Shown in pieces: positions 1 to 7,939 of a stretch of 64,000 nt of DNA. The stretch comes from Mucilaginibacter sabulilitoris (GTDB taxonomy: Bacteria; Bacteroidota; Bacteroidia; Sphingobacteriales; Sphingobacteriaceae), in assembly GCF_034262375.1 (NCBI RefSeq), contig NZ_CP139558.1, positions 3,968,001 through 4,032,000 on the forward strand, in the 5' to 3' direction. Every line of letters starts with the position of its first letter. Position 1 is the stretch's first letter. Under the pieces are notes generated by a model. It did no database searches, was not told where the DNA came from, and saw only the letters and a list, made by a program, of their open reading frames with translations. A program made the translations under genes and the position numbers.

Positions 1-1131
1 GTATTGCATTAGGCCATAAAAAATAACAGTTTGATGCACCTTTTGGCCAACCACCACATTGCAGCTCCATAATAAGCTATCGGCATGATAAACATGTAGT
101 TTAAACTCAGGAATGTTAACCGCAAGATAATCGGTGTTAAGACTTACCGGTAGCCATCTGCACCGTTCCATGTTCACTATTATCTGTTGTATACGAGCTT
201 TTAATGATACGTTTAATTCGGCAATAGTACCCGGGCCAGCAACCCCATCGGCAGTTAGGCCATGCCTGAGCTGAAACTGCTTAAACGCCTCTTTCAATTC
301 ATTATCGTAAACATTGTTCAAAGTATCGCCTTTAAAATCATCCAGTTTATAAAGGCGTTTTTTTATTAATGATATTACCACTGATGAATCACCGGGTTTT
401 AATTTTTTATCGGTAATAATGGGTACCCATTTTTCTGTGGCATCAAGTTGACGATATCTGGCCAGAAATCTTTTTAGCAGATCATATTGTCTGTAAACCG
501 GTTCAGAAAGGGTGCCATCTGGTTTCGCTGGTTTCTTTAACAAGCTGTCCAGATAATCATTGTATGATACCTTTTTGCGGGGCAGGTACCAGTTTACTGC
601 ACGTGTAACAGAATCACTCATGCCCTGAAAAGCAAATTTCGAGAAAACAAAATATTGAGCTGTAAGCATTAGCTCAGTGGTAATATTGGTTTTAGCTTGT
701 GTTGTTTTAGGGTGAGCGTCAAAGATGAGTGAATCTAACGTTTTGGGATAGGGGATAGCCTTATATATCCCTTCGTTTTGAAGGTTTGTCAGCCTGTCTG
801 AAAGGTTACCGGCCTGTTCAATCAACACGTTATTAGCATACCAGGCGTACGCGAATTTACGCTTGCTGTAAAATAGGTTAATGTCATTAGCGTAGGCATT
901 AAATGCAGGATATTTTTTCAGGAAAGCAGCAATCTGCGAACTGTCGAAAACAGCCTTTGTTTGGTCGCTGAAGTTACCTGGAATGGTTTTACTCCACTCT
1001 TTAGTTATTTTCTTTTTTACAGAATCGGCTTTTGATAGCTGGTTATATTTCTTCTCTTGCTTACAGCTAAATAGCGTTAAAATACATACAATTAGTAATA
1101 ATGCATATTGTTTGTTTAGCCCGTTTAACAT
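1..1131 (-). CDS. Murein L,D-transpeptidase, lipoprotein (3' end cut by window)
   Basis: The reading frame is open from an ATG at 1131 to the window edge (377 codons), so the C-terminus lies outside. The N-terminus is a lipoprotein signal (hydrophobic LLIVCILTLFSC, lipid cysteine about residue 23), which suggests anchoring in an envelope membrane. A peptidoglycan-binding domain is visible near residues 275-300 (FKQFQLRHGLTADGVAGPGT). The sequence after it (LAVNIPEFKLHVY, then WSCNVVVGQ) is the start of the YkuD catalytic domain; the catalytic Cys/His motif is not in the window. The order matches the YcbB/LdtD-like family, which forms 3-3 cross-links in peptidoglycan. The frame and motifs are read directly; the reaction is inferred from the family. 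Confidence 0.85.
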   Translation of the reverse strand, partial: MLNGLNKQYALLLIVCILTLFSCKQEKKYNQLSKADSVKKKITKEWSKTIPGNFSDQTKAVFDSSQIAAFLKKYPAFNAYANDINLFYSKRKFAYAWYANNVLIEQAGNLSDRLTNLQNEGIYKAIPYPKTLDSLIFDAHPKTTQAKTNITTELMLTAQYFVFSKFAFQGMSDSVTRAVNWYLPRKKVSYNDYLDSLLKKPAKPDGTLSEPVYRQYDLLKRFLARYRQLDATEKWVPIITDKKLKPGDSSVVISLIKKRLYKLDDFKGDTLNNVYDNELKEAFKQFQLRHGLTADGVAGPGTIAELNVSLKARIQQIIVNMERCRWLPVSLNTDYLAVNIPEFKLHVYHADSLLWSCNVVVGQKVHQTVIFYGLMQY

Positions 1132-1215
1132 GTTGTGTTTTTTTGTGGGAAAGATAAGAAACAAAAAAATAAAAAATATTTTATAAAATATATACTAAAT
1201 ATATAGACTTTATAG

Positions 1216-1223
1216 TATATTTG
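1216..1223 (+). promoter_or_regulatory. Bacteroidota -7 box (TATATTTG) ahead of the Cys4 leader ORF
   Basis: TATATTTG fits the Bacteroidota -7 consensus TAnnTTTG exactly. No TTTG is present at the -33 position, so this is half a consensus promoter. It would start transcription near 1230, about 14 nt before the leader ORF ATG at 1244. Confidence 0.45.
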
Positions 1224-1243
1224 ATTTTTATAACATTCAAACT

Positions 1244-1333
1244 ATGTCAGGAAGCAATTTTTACGCTAACAATCTCATTCTTTTAAATCATGCCAATGAT
1301 AAAAAGATGATGGTCATGTGTTGCTGTTGTTGA
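1244..1333 (+). CDS. Candidate 29-residue leader peptide ending in CysCysCysCys
   Basis: A short ORF starts just after a -7-like box. It encodes a peptide beginning MSGSNFYANN and ending MVMCCCC, with codons TGT TGC TGT TGT directly before the TGA stop. Four consecutive cysteines at the C-terminus of so small an ORF are unlikely by chance. It lies about 220 nt ahead of a redoxin-like gene, in an otherwise gene-free 424-base gap. Polycysteine upstream ORFs that sense cysteine supply by ribosome stalling are known in mycobacteria; a similar role here is inference. It could equally be a small metal- or redox-active peptide, or a chance ORF. I saw no clear terminator or anti-terminator hairpin between 1334 and 1555. 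Confidence 0.45.
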   Translation: MSGSNFYANNLILLNHANDKKMMVMCCCC

Positions 1334-1555
1334 GTTATTTAATCAACAAATCCTTGTGCATTTTCAAATTTTACTGACCTCTTTATTCAATATTTTTTAT
1401 GGGCATTTCTTTGATCAATCAATCAAATATATCAACAGCTGGTAGGCTGATGCCTCATTATCATGTAATTTATGGACTATGCCGTTGTTGCAACTGATAG
1501 CAAATCACCGAGTCAATAAAATCATTATTCCACTAAATTTTTCATTCTGTAAAAC

Positions 1556-2197
1556 ATGTTAATCGCAAATAATAAATATCCGTTTTTTGATCTGTCAGAA
1601 ATTGTTGCTGAAACCGACCTGCCGTTTAAAGCATATCAGCCTTTAAAACCGGTTAAACCTGGTAATTACATCCCCGAACTTAAATTATATAATAACTACA
1701 GCCGCTGGCAACAATTTTTTAATGGTGCCGAAACGCATGGCCCCATTACTTTAAGGCATTTGTTAAATAAACCATTGGTTATCGCCTTTTATTCGCATCA
1801 TTGGCGTGAGCAAGGCTTTGAGTTATTAAAACAGCTTAACAATATCCACAATGAAATAAAAGCCAGTGGTGGAAACCTGCTTATTATTACCGATGAACGT
1901 ACTGATGAGCTGGAAACAAGAGCCTGGGAAAACAGTTTGACCCTGAATTTTTACCATGATGAAGATAAGGAAATAGCACGCACACTCAGGATATACTCAG
2001 AAAATGATCCGGTTTGGAACAGGTTTTCGGGTATTGATGTGAATGTGCCACTTTTAGCTACTTATATTATCAATCCGTCAAAGCAGATTGTCTACAGTCA
2101 CATCGACTGGGACCTTTTAGGCAATTTTACTACCGACGACATTATTTCATCAGTTTATGAGGCGGCCTTGATTGGTGGTACTAAAAAGTCGGCATAA
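1556..2197 (+). CDS. Redoxin/peroxiredoxin-like protein without cysteine
   Basis: A 213-residue protein with a thioredoxin-fold layout like AhpC/TSA-type redoxins: a strand (KPLVIAFYS, residues 72-80) leading to the place where the family has its WCPYC-like active site, then a helix, LLIITDE, and a C-terminal strand/Pro segment (VPLLATYIINPSKQIVYSHID). At the active-site position the sequence is HHWREQGFELL around residue 83, so the peroxidatic and resolving cysteines are missing. The whole protein contains no cysteine. It may be a degenerate, regulatory or binding version of the fold. The flavoprotein gene starts 35 nt downstream, suggesting one operon, possibly under the Cys4 leader. Confidence 0.65.
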   Translation: MLIANNKYPFFDLSEIVAETDLPFKAYQPLKPVKPGNYIPELKLYNNYSRWQQFFNGAETHGPITLRHLLNKPLVIAFYSHHWREQGFELLKQLNNIHNEIKASGGNLLIITDERTDELETRAWENSLTLNFYHDEDKEIARTLRIYSENDPVWNRFSGIDVNVPLLATYIINPSKQIVYSHIDWDLLGNFTTDDIISSVYEAALIGGTKKSA

Positions 2198-2232
2198 TCA
2201 CCTTAATTTAGGGCTTTAATATCTGCAACTAA

Positions 2233-3681
2233 ATGAAGCTCGAAAAGCGGGATTATGACGCAATAGTAGTTGGCTCCGGACCAAATGGCCTGGCCGCGGC
2301 AATCTTAATGCAACAAAACGGCTTGTCGGTATTGTTGCTGGAAGGCAAGAGCCTGGTAGGCGGGGGGATGCGCAGCGCCGAACTTACCCTACCCGGTTAT
2401 CTGCATGATGTGTGTTCAGCTGTACATCCGTTGGCAGCAGCTTCACCATTTTTTGAAACCTTGCCCCTTGCACAGCACGGGCTCGAATATTTATACCCCG
2501 AAATAGCAGCCGCCCACCCGTTTGATGATGGTACGGCTGCTATTCTTACAAAATCGGTTGTCGAAACAGCGCGGTTACTTGGTGCCGATGAAAAGGCATA
2601 TCTGAAGTTGTTGGGACCGGTTGTTAAAAATTGGCCGCAGATGGCGCCGGATATTTTAGCCCCACTGCATTTTCCAAAGCACCCTTTAGCCATGGCCCGG
2701 TTTGGGCTTGATGCGCTTACGCCGGCCACCTTTCTTAGTAAACGATTTAGAACCCAGGCGGCAAAAGGACTGTTGGCGGGTATGGCGGCACACGCAATAC
2801 AGCCATTAAGCAATATAGCAACATCGGCTATCGCGCTGGTATTGATGTCGCAGGGGCATTTAAAGGGATGGCCTGTTCCAAAGGGTGGGTCGATGCAAAT
2901 TGGGACGGCATTGGCTTCTTATTTTACCTCTATTGGGGGCAAGATTGTAACTGATTATTATGTAGAGTCGTTAAATCAGCTGCCATCTGCACATACAGTG
3001 TTATTTGATGTTACCCCGAAGCAACTGCTAAAAATAGCAGGACATAAATTTTCCTCTGTATATAAATGGCAATTGGAACGCTACCGCTATGGCATGGGGG
3101 TGTTTAAGGTTGACTGGGCTTTAGATGCTCCGATACCTTTTAAGGCGGAAAGCGCCAGGCAAGCCGGAACCGTACATCTTGGCAATACTCTTGAAGAAAT
3201 AGCTTACGGCGAACAGCAGATATGGCACGGAAAACATTCCGAAAAACCTTATGTACTACTGGCGCAGCAAAGCCTGCTCGATCCGTCGCGGGCGCCGGAA
3301 GGCAAGCATACGGGATGGGCGTATTGTCATGTACCCAATGGCTCCGAAAGGGATATGACCGGCATTATTGAGCGGCAGGTTGAACGGTTTGCGCCGGGTT
3401 TTAAGGATACTATACTGGCAAGGCATACTTTTAATACCGCCCAGTTTGAAGAGTACAATCCTAACTATATTGGGGGCGATATTAATGGTGGGGTTATTGA
3501 TATAGGCCAGTTATTCACTCGCCCGGTATTGCGCTGGTCGCCTTATAAAACATCCGCTAAAGGGCTTTACATCTGTTCTTCGTCAACGCCGCCAGGAGGC
3601 GGGGTGCATGGCATGTGCGGTTATCATGCGGCCAAAAAAGCTTTAAGCGATATCTTCAACATCAAAGTAAATTCATTGTAA
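2233..3681 (+). CDS. Phytoene dehydrogenase-like FAD-dependent oxidoreductase
   Basis: The 482-residue protein opens with a dinucleotide-binding fold: DAIVVGSGPNGLAAAILM (GxGxxG, about residues 9-26), then LLLEGKSLVGGGMRS, the acidic strand end and GG motif of the CrtI/PYROXD2 group of flavin amine-oxidase-like enzymes. The C-terminus carries the second FAD-contact segment (GLYICSSSTPPGGGVHGMCG). It lacks a signal peptide and is probably cytoplasmic. The substrate cannot be told: CrtI relatives act on carotenoids, but many members do not, and no other carotenoid gene is nearby. It follows the redoxin-like gene by 35 nt and ends at a bidirectional terminator. Confidence 0.85.
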   Translation: MKLEKRDYDAIVVGSGPNGLAAAILMQQNGLSVLLLEGKSLVGGGMRSAELTLPGYLHDVCSAVHPLAAASPFFETLPLAQHGLEYLYPEIAAAHPFDDGTAAILTKSVVETARLLGADEKAYLKLLGPVVKNWPQMAPDILAPLHFPKHPLAMARFGLDALTPATFLSKRFRTQAAKGLLAGMAAHAIQPLSNIATSAIALVLMSQGHLKGWPVPKGGSMQIGTALASYFTSIGGKIVTDYYVESLNQLPSAHTVLFDVTPKQLLKIAGHKFSSVYKWQLERYRYGMGVFKVDWALDAPIPFKAESARQAGTVHLGNTLEEIAYGEQQIWHGKHSEKPYVLLAQQSLLDPSRAPEGKHTGWAYCHVPNGSERDMTGIIERQVERFAPGFKDTILARHTFNTAQFEEYNPNYIGGDINGGVIDIGQLFTRPVLRWSPYKTSAKGLYICSSSTPPGGGVHGMCGYHAAKKALSDIFNIKVNSL

Positions 3682-3698
3682 TTTAGACTTGCAAATTT

Positions 3699-3731
3699 AG
3701 ACTTACGAAGTTTTTAAAACTTCGTAAGTCT
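3699..3731. terminator. Bidirectional intrinsic terminator
   Basis: Perfect 15-bp inverted repeat (AGACTTACGAAGTTT, 3-nt loop, then its complement) between the convergent flavoprotein and arabinofuranosidase genes, with T-rich or A-rich flanks on both sides. Confidence 0.8.
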
Positions 3732-3744
3732 TTACCAGAACGGC

Positions 3745-5295
3745 TTAATTCAATTCAAGTGTTACAACCGATTTGGCAGGAAGTGTTACTACCAGTTTGT
3801 CACCATCCTTTTTAGCTCCCGTAAAATTACTCAGATGTATTTTGTCAGGATCCTGAAACGTATTGATATTGGTAACGTTGGCAGAAGTAAGTATCTGGCC
3901 ACTTACATTAGTCCATTTAATATCGCTAAAACCAGTAGTGATGGTAATTGGCTTATGAATGTCAAGATTAACCAATGAGATGTGTACTTTTCCGGCAGCA
4001 TCCTGCGAGGCAGAAGCATTTACCGCTGGGATCTTTTTTCCATCAACCTCGTAATCCGGGGCATCTAATTTTATTGGCAGGTATTTAGCATCCTGGTGCA
4101 CTTTGTACATATCAAATATGTAGTAAGTAGGGGTAAGTACCATTTTTTCTTTATCTGTTAAAATAAGCGACTGCAGCACGTTAATGGTTTGTGCCAGCGC
4201 TGCCATTTTAACCCTGTCGCTGTGGTTATTAAATATGTTGAGTGTTGTTGCAGCAATCAGCGCATCGCGAAGACTGTTTTGCTGATATAAAAAACCGGGA
4301 TTGGTGCCTGGTTCCGGATCAGTCCACACGCCCCACTCATCAACCACAAGCGCAACGTGTTTTTCCGGATCATACTTATCCATAATGGCCGAATGTTTGG
4401 TAACCAGCTCTTCCATTTTAAGGCAGTTAACCATAGTGTTAAAATATTCGCCTTCTGTAAATGCGGTTGCCGAGCCTTTTTTGCCCCAACTCCCGGTAGG
4501 TATGGTATAATAATGCAGCGACAGGCCATACATCATGTGTGCCGGAATGTTTTTCATGCAAACCTCGGTCCAGTTATAATCATCAGCATTGGGGCCGCTG
4601 GCTATCTTTTTAAGCTTAGCCCCAGGATAATCTTTAGCGAATGAGGCATAGCGTTTAAACTGATCTGCATAGAATTGAGGCGTCATGTTACCACCGCAGC
4701 CCCAGCTTTCATTTCCTACTCCCCAAAACGAAACTTTATATGGTTCCGGGTGCCCATTTTTTACTCTCTCTTTTACAACGGTGCTGGTACTGTTCGAGTT
4801 CAGGTATTCAATCCATTTCGACATTTCGTCAACAGTGCCGCTGCCTACATTGCCGGCTACGTAAGGCTCACATTTTAATAAACTGCAAAGTTCCAGAAAT
4901 TCGTGCGTTCCAAAGCTGTTATCTTCAGTTACACCACCCCAGTTAGTATTAACCATACGTGGGCGTTGCGCGGCAGGTCCAATGCCATCTCGCCAATGGT
5001 ATTCATCGGCAAAGCATCCGCCTGGCCAGCGCAGGTTAGGGATCTTTATTTTCTTCAAAGCCTCAACCACATCAAGCCTGATGCGGTCTTGTTTTTTCAC
5101 TGGCAGGCTCTTGTCAACCCAAAAGCCGCCATAAATGCCGTGGCCCAGGTGTTCTGCAAATTGCCCGTAAATGTGTTTGCTAATAGTTGTTTTTGAATCT
5201 CCGCTGATGTTTAGCGTACCTGTTTGGCCAAAGCCCCGCATTGTGATAACGCACAGCGCCAACGCCCCCAGGCAGGTGAGTGTTTTCTTCTTCAT
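3745..5295 (-). CDS. Alpha-L-arabinofuranosidase, GH51, secreted
   Basis: A 516-residue protein with a signal peptide (residues 1-23, ending MRGFGQ). The family start motif SKHIYGQFAEHLGHGIYGG lies near residue 40. The GH51 acid/base glutamate is in GVGNESWG (Glu196) and the nucleophile in VVDEWGVW (Glu320); PNLRWPGGCFADEYHWRDG is also typical. It ends with the beta-sandwich C-terminal domain (LPAKSVVTLELN). Members release arabinose from arabinan or arabinoxylan side chains; periplasmic or surface location is inferred from the signal. It stands alone, with no SusCD pair beside it. Confidence 0.93.
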   Translation of the reverse strand: MKKKTLTCLGALALCVITMRGFGQTGTLNISGDSKTTISKHIYGQFAEHLGHGIYGGFWVDKSLPVKKQDRIRLDVVEALKKIKIPNLRWPGGCFADEYHWRDGIGPAAQRPRMVNTNWGGVTEDNSFGTHEFLELCSLLKCEPYVAGNVGSGTVDEMSKWIEYLNSNSTSTVVKERVKNGHPEPYKVSFWGVGNESWGCGGNMTPQFYADQFKRYASFAKDYPGAKLKKIASGPNADDYNWTEVCMKNIPAHMMYGLSLHYYTIPTGSWGKKGSATAFTEGEYFNTMVNCLKMEELVTKHSAIMDKYDPEKHVALVVDEWGVWTDPEPGTNPGFLYQQNSLRDALIAATTLNIFNNHSDRVKMAALAQTINVLQSLILTDKEKMVLTPTYYIFDMYKVHQDAKYLPIKLDAPDYEVDGKKIPAVNASASQDAAGKVHISLVNLDIHKPITITTGFSDIKWTNVSGQILTSANVTNINTFQDPDKIHLSNFTGAKKDGDKLVVTLPAKSVVTLELN

Positions 5296-5432
5296 TGATT
5301 TAATTTCTGATTTGGTTTTGTAAATAAAAGCAAAAAATTTAATAAGTGTATAAACAACAAATATTTTTTTTGAAAATTTGGCTTAATTATCAGTTTTTAT
5401 TTTGTGTGTATTATACAATTAATTAATCTGTA

Positions 5433-6020
5433 TTAATGAGGTTTCTTAATTAACATGTTTAAATATGCTGTAAAGTTGCTGTTATTATAATCGGCAGCGC
5501 CGGTATACTGGTATACCAATCTGCCGGCATTATCAAATACCAATGTGGTTGGTATGGTGCCGTCCATTATATTTCCGGGCACATCACTTGCCAGGGTGTA
5601 CATGGGTAAATTGTAATTGTGTTTTTGCATAAAGCCATTGGCCTTGCTATAATCATTATCAACGTCAACAATCATAAAAACCACATTAGGGTTGTTTTTA
5701 AACTGTGCGTACAATTTATTGATAGATGGCATTTCGGCAATGCAGGGCGGGCACCAGGTAGCCCAAAAGTTAACAAATATCACCTTGCCCTTAAGATCTG
5801 TCGTATTAACCATTTTACCGTGTGTGTCTTTAAAACTGATATTAAACGGGTCGGCAATAGGCTTTTTTGAAGCAGGAACAGGGATATCGGGCCGAAAGAA
5901 ACCGATATTCATAAGGGCTCTGATCAGGGAGCTTTTCGCCGCGGGGTTAATCAGCATGATTAAAATAATAACCATCATTAACGTATATAATATATTACCG
6001 GCGGTTATTTTCCTTTTCAT
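5433..6020 (-). CDS. TlpA/ResA-type membrane-anchored thioredoxin
   Basis: A 195-residue protein with an uncleaved N-terminal membrane segment (ILYTLMMVIILIMLI, about residues 10-24), then a TlpA-like domain starting FNISFKDTHGKMVNTTDLKGK. The active site is ATWCPPC (Cys90, Cys93). A cis-proline region follows at TIPTTLVFDNAGRLVYQY. It is expected to act as a periplasmic thiol reductant, for example in cytochrome c maturation or disulfide reduction. The neighbours give no partner; 137 nt separate it from the arabinofuranosidase gene. Confidence 0.88.
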   Translation of the reverse strand: MKRKITAGNILYTLMMVIILIMLINPAAKSSLIRALMNIGFFRPDIPVPASKKPIADPFNISFKDTHGKMVNTTDLKGKVIFVNFWATWCPPCIAEMPSINKLYAQFKNNPNVVFMIVDVDNDYSKANGFMQKHNYNLPMYTLASDVPGNIMDGTIPTTLVFDNAGRLVYQYTGAADYNNSNFTAYLNMLIKKPH

Positions 6021-6105
6021 TATTATAAAATATCAAATCAGTAGGGAGGTTTCACATTGCAAACCGTTATAAAATTATGCAAATTAGTTATTTCGCATTT
6101 TTTTA

Positions 6106-6136
6106 TTTGTTTTCATCAATTGTATCAATATATTTA
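6106..6136 (+). promoter_or_regulatory. Bacteroidota promoter TTTG-N19-TATATTTA
   Basis: TTTG at 6106-6109, a 19-nt spacer, then TATATTTA at 6129-6136 fit the housekeeping Bacteroidota promoter (TTTG-N19/21-TAnnTTTG) with one mismatch. It would start transcription near 6143, just upstream of the unrecognised secreted protein gene. Confidence 0.55.
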
Positions 6137-6169
6137 CGATAAAATTATACCCTGTCAATTATTCTTTTG

Positions 6170-6721
6170 GTGAAAAAGCTTATCGCTATACTATTATTAA
6201 ATGTACACCTGTTCAACCTGGGCGGCTACAATTTGGTATTTAAGTATTTAATTCACCGGTCAGAAGTGCAGATCGTAAAACAGATCTACGAAAATAAGGT
6301 TGATGCCACAAAGCTTGTTGAAATAAAAATTCCGGTGAGCCTGCCAGGCATTCACGACTGGAACGATTATGTGGTTGATCACGGCCAATTGCAGTTAAAG
6401 GGAGTTTATTATAACTATTTAAGATATAAGGTTACGCGGGATACAATGTCGTTCATTTGTATTGCCAATAGCGTTAAAACCCGTTTAGTTTCGGCCAATT
6501 TAATTATTGCCAAAGAGTTTAGCGATGTTCCCCTGGACAAAAAGGGGCACGAAGCACCGCAGAAAAAAGTGAATTTTGTTGGTGAGTATAATTTCCAAAC
6601 CATGCATTACCAATTTTTAGCTTTTTCTACTATTTTAAAAGCCAAAGTATACCCTATAAGCTACCATTTAAATTCTCCGTTTATAGAGTCTCCGGGCAAG
6701 CCGCCTAATTTTACCTGCTAA
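6170..6721 (+). CDS. Unrecognised small secreted or membrane-anchored protein
   Basis: About 183 residues, starting at GTG 6170 (TTG 6167 is also possible; there is no early ATG with good context). The first 22 residues (VKKLIAILLLNVHLFNLGG) look like a signal or anchor. The rest is mixed strand and helix, with basic and aromatic residues and a segment IKIPVSLPGIHDWNDY near 50-65; the C-terminus is GKPPNFTC. I do not recognise a domain. A consensus-like promoter lies just upstream and a 254-nt gap follows, so it is probably monocistronic. Confidence 0.6.
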   Translation: MKKLIAILLLNVHLFNLGGYNLVFKYLIHRSEVQIVKQIYENKVDATKLVEIKIPVSLPGIHDWNDYVVDHGQLQLKGVYYNYLRYKVTRDTMSFICIANSVKTRLVSANLIIAKEFSDVPLDKKGHEAPQKKVNFVGEYNFQTMHYQFLAFSTILKAKVYPISYHLNSPFIESPGKPPNFTC

Positions 6722-6975
6722 TTATATAATCTGTAAATTATGATGTTGAATTGCCTTGTGCACCTTTAATTGGGCTGCCGAGTGTATTTGATAAAAATTA
6801 ATATAGTTGTTGACGTTGCTCCACAATTGTTAAATCATCATAGTTTATCATTTTATACCTCCGCAATCTTTTTTTATTGCTGATTAATTATTTGAAATCT
6901 CGCTTAAAAGCGCTTTAAATAATGACACTTCAGCCTGTTTTTAAATTATTTATTTGCTAATATCCTAATTCATTT

Positions 6976-7911
6976 ATGATGAAATTTTCATTGCTGTATA
7001 TTTACAGATGTTGTATAATTATAGCTTGTTGCCTCACATTTTCGCAGTTTGCAGATGCGCAAACGGATGCCGACGCATTAATGATCCCTAAAAATTATTT
7101 TTGTGCAGCTGGCATTTACTCCCACAGCAGTTGGGACCATTACTGGGAAGGAACCTTTAAGCGCGATAACCCTAACCTTGGTACCGTAAGCACAACTACT
7201 TATAGTGCTGGTGGTACCTATGGGTTATCAAACCGTATCAACTTAACATTGATGGTTCCATATGTTAAAACCCATGCAACTGCTGGAACTTTAAGAGGTG
7301 AGCAAAATTTCCAGGATCTTAGCGCTGTTATTAAATGGATGGCTATTAAAGAAGAAATCGGCTCCGGGTTATTTAGTGTACATGCTATTTTATCCGGCTC
7401 AATCCCTTTATCAAATTATCAGGCCGACTTTTTACCTCTATCAATAGGGTTACATAGTAAAAATGTTGCTTTACGTGGGTTACTAAACTATCAAACAGGC
7501 AGATTTTTTGTAGCAGGAGCAGGGCAGTATATACGCCGCAGTAATATCACCATTGATCGTAATTCGTACTACACTACCGAAATGCATTATACTGATGAGG
7601 TTGAAATGCCAAATGTTACCAACTTTTTTGTAAGCTCGGGCTATCGCAGTTTAAAATTCAATGCCGAAGCTGTTTTAACTAAGGTTACAACACTTGGCGG
7701 TTTCGATATCCGGAAAAATGACATGCCTTTCCCGAGTAATAAAATGAATTATACAGCGGCCGGGCTGATATTAAAATATAGCTTTCAGTCAATTAGTGGT
7801 TTGGAATTTACCGCCGGCGGCAACTATGTTTTAAATGGCCGCAACGTTGGACAAACAAGAAACTTTTACGGTGGTGTTTACTATGTTTTCAGCACAAAAA
7901 AAGAGAAATAA
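6976..7911 (+). CDS. Outer-membrane beta-barrel protein, transporter-like
   Basis: A 311-residue protein with a signal peptide (residues 1-28, CCLTFSQFADAQ). Repeated amphipathic strands with aromatic girdle residues follow (YGLSNRINLTLMVPYVKTHA, LRGLLNYQTGRFFVAGAGQY, NFYGGVYYVFSTK). The layout resembles MetA-pathway-of-phenol-degradation / FadL-like 'transporter' barrels of Bacteroidota. It is the first gene of a block of four that ends at 11532. The PAP2 gene begins 29 nt after its stop, so they are probably cotranscribed. The substrate is unknown. Confidence 0.65.
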   Translation: MMKFSLLYIYRCCIIIACCLTFSQFADAQTDADALMIPKNYFCAAGIYSHSSWDHYWEGTFKRDNPNLGTVSTTTYSAGGTYGLSNRINLTLMVPYVKTHATAGTLRGEQNFQDLSAVIKWMAIKEEIGSGLFSVHAILSGSIPLSNYQADFLPLSIGLHSKNVALRGLLNYQTGRFFVAGAGQYIRRSNITIDRNSYYTTEMHYTDEVEMPNVTNFFVSSGYRSLKFNAEAVLTKVTTLGGFDIRKNDMPFPSNKMNYTAAGLILKYSFQSISGLEFTAGGNYVLNGRNVGQTRNFYGGVYYVFSTKKEK

Positions 7912-7939
7912 ACAGGTTGACTATTTAACGATAAACGAG

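Noticed and set aside
2397..2813. A 138-codon ORF antisense to the flavoprotein gene
   Set aside because: It is a shadow frame inside a well-supported gene, with no start context and no recognisable protein.
4301..5196. Several plus-strand ORFs opposite the arabinofuranosidase
   Set aside because: They are shadow frames of a gene with complete GH51 catalytic motifs.
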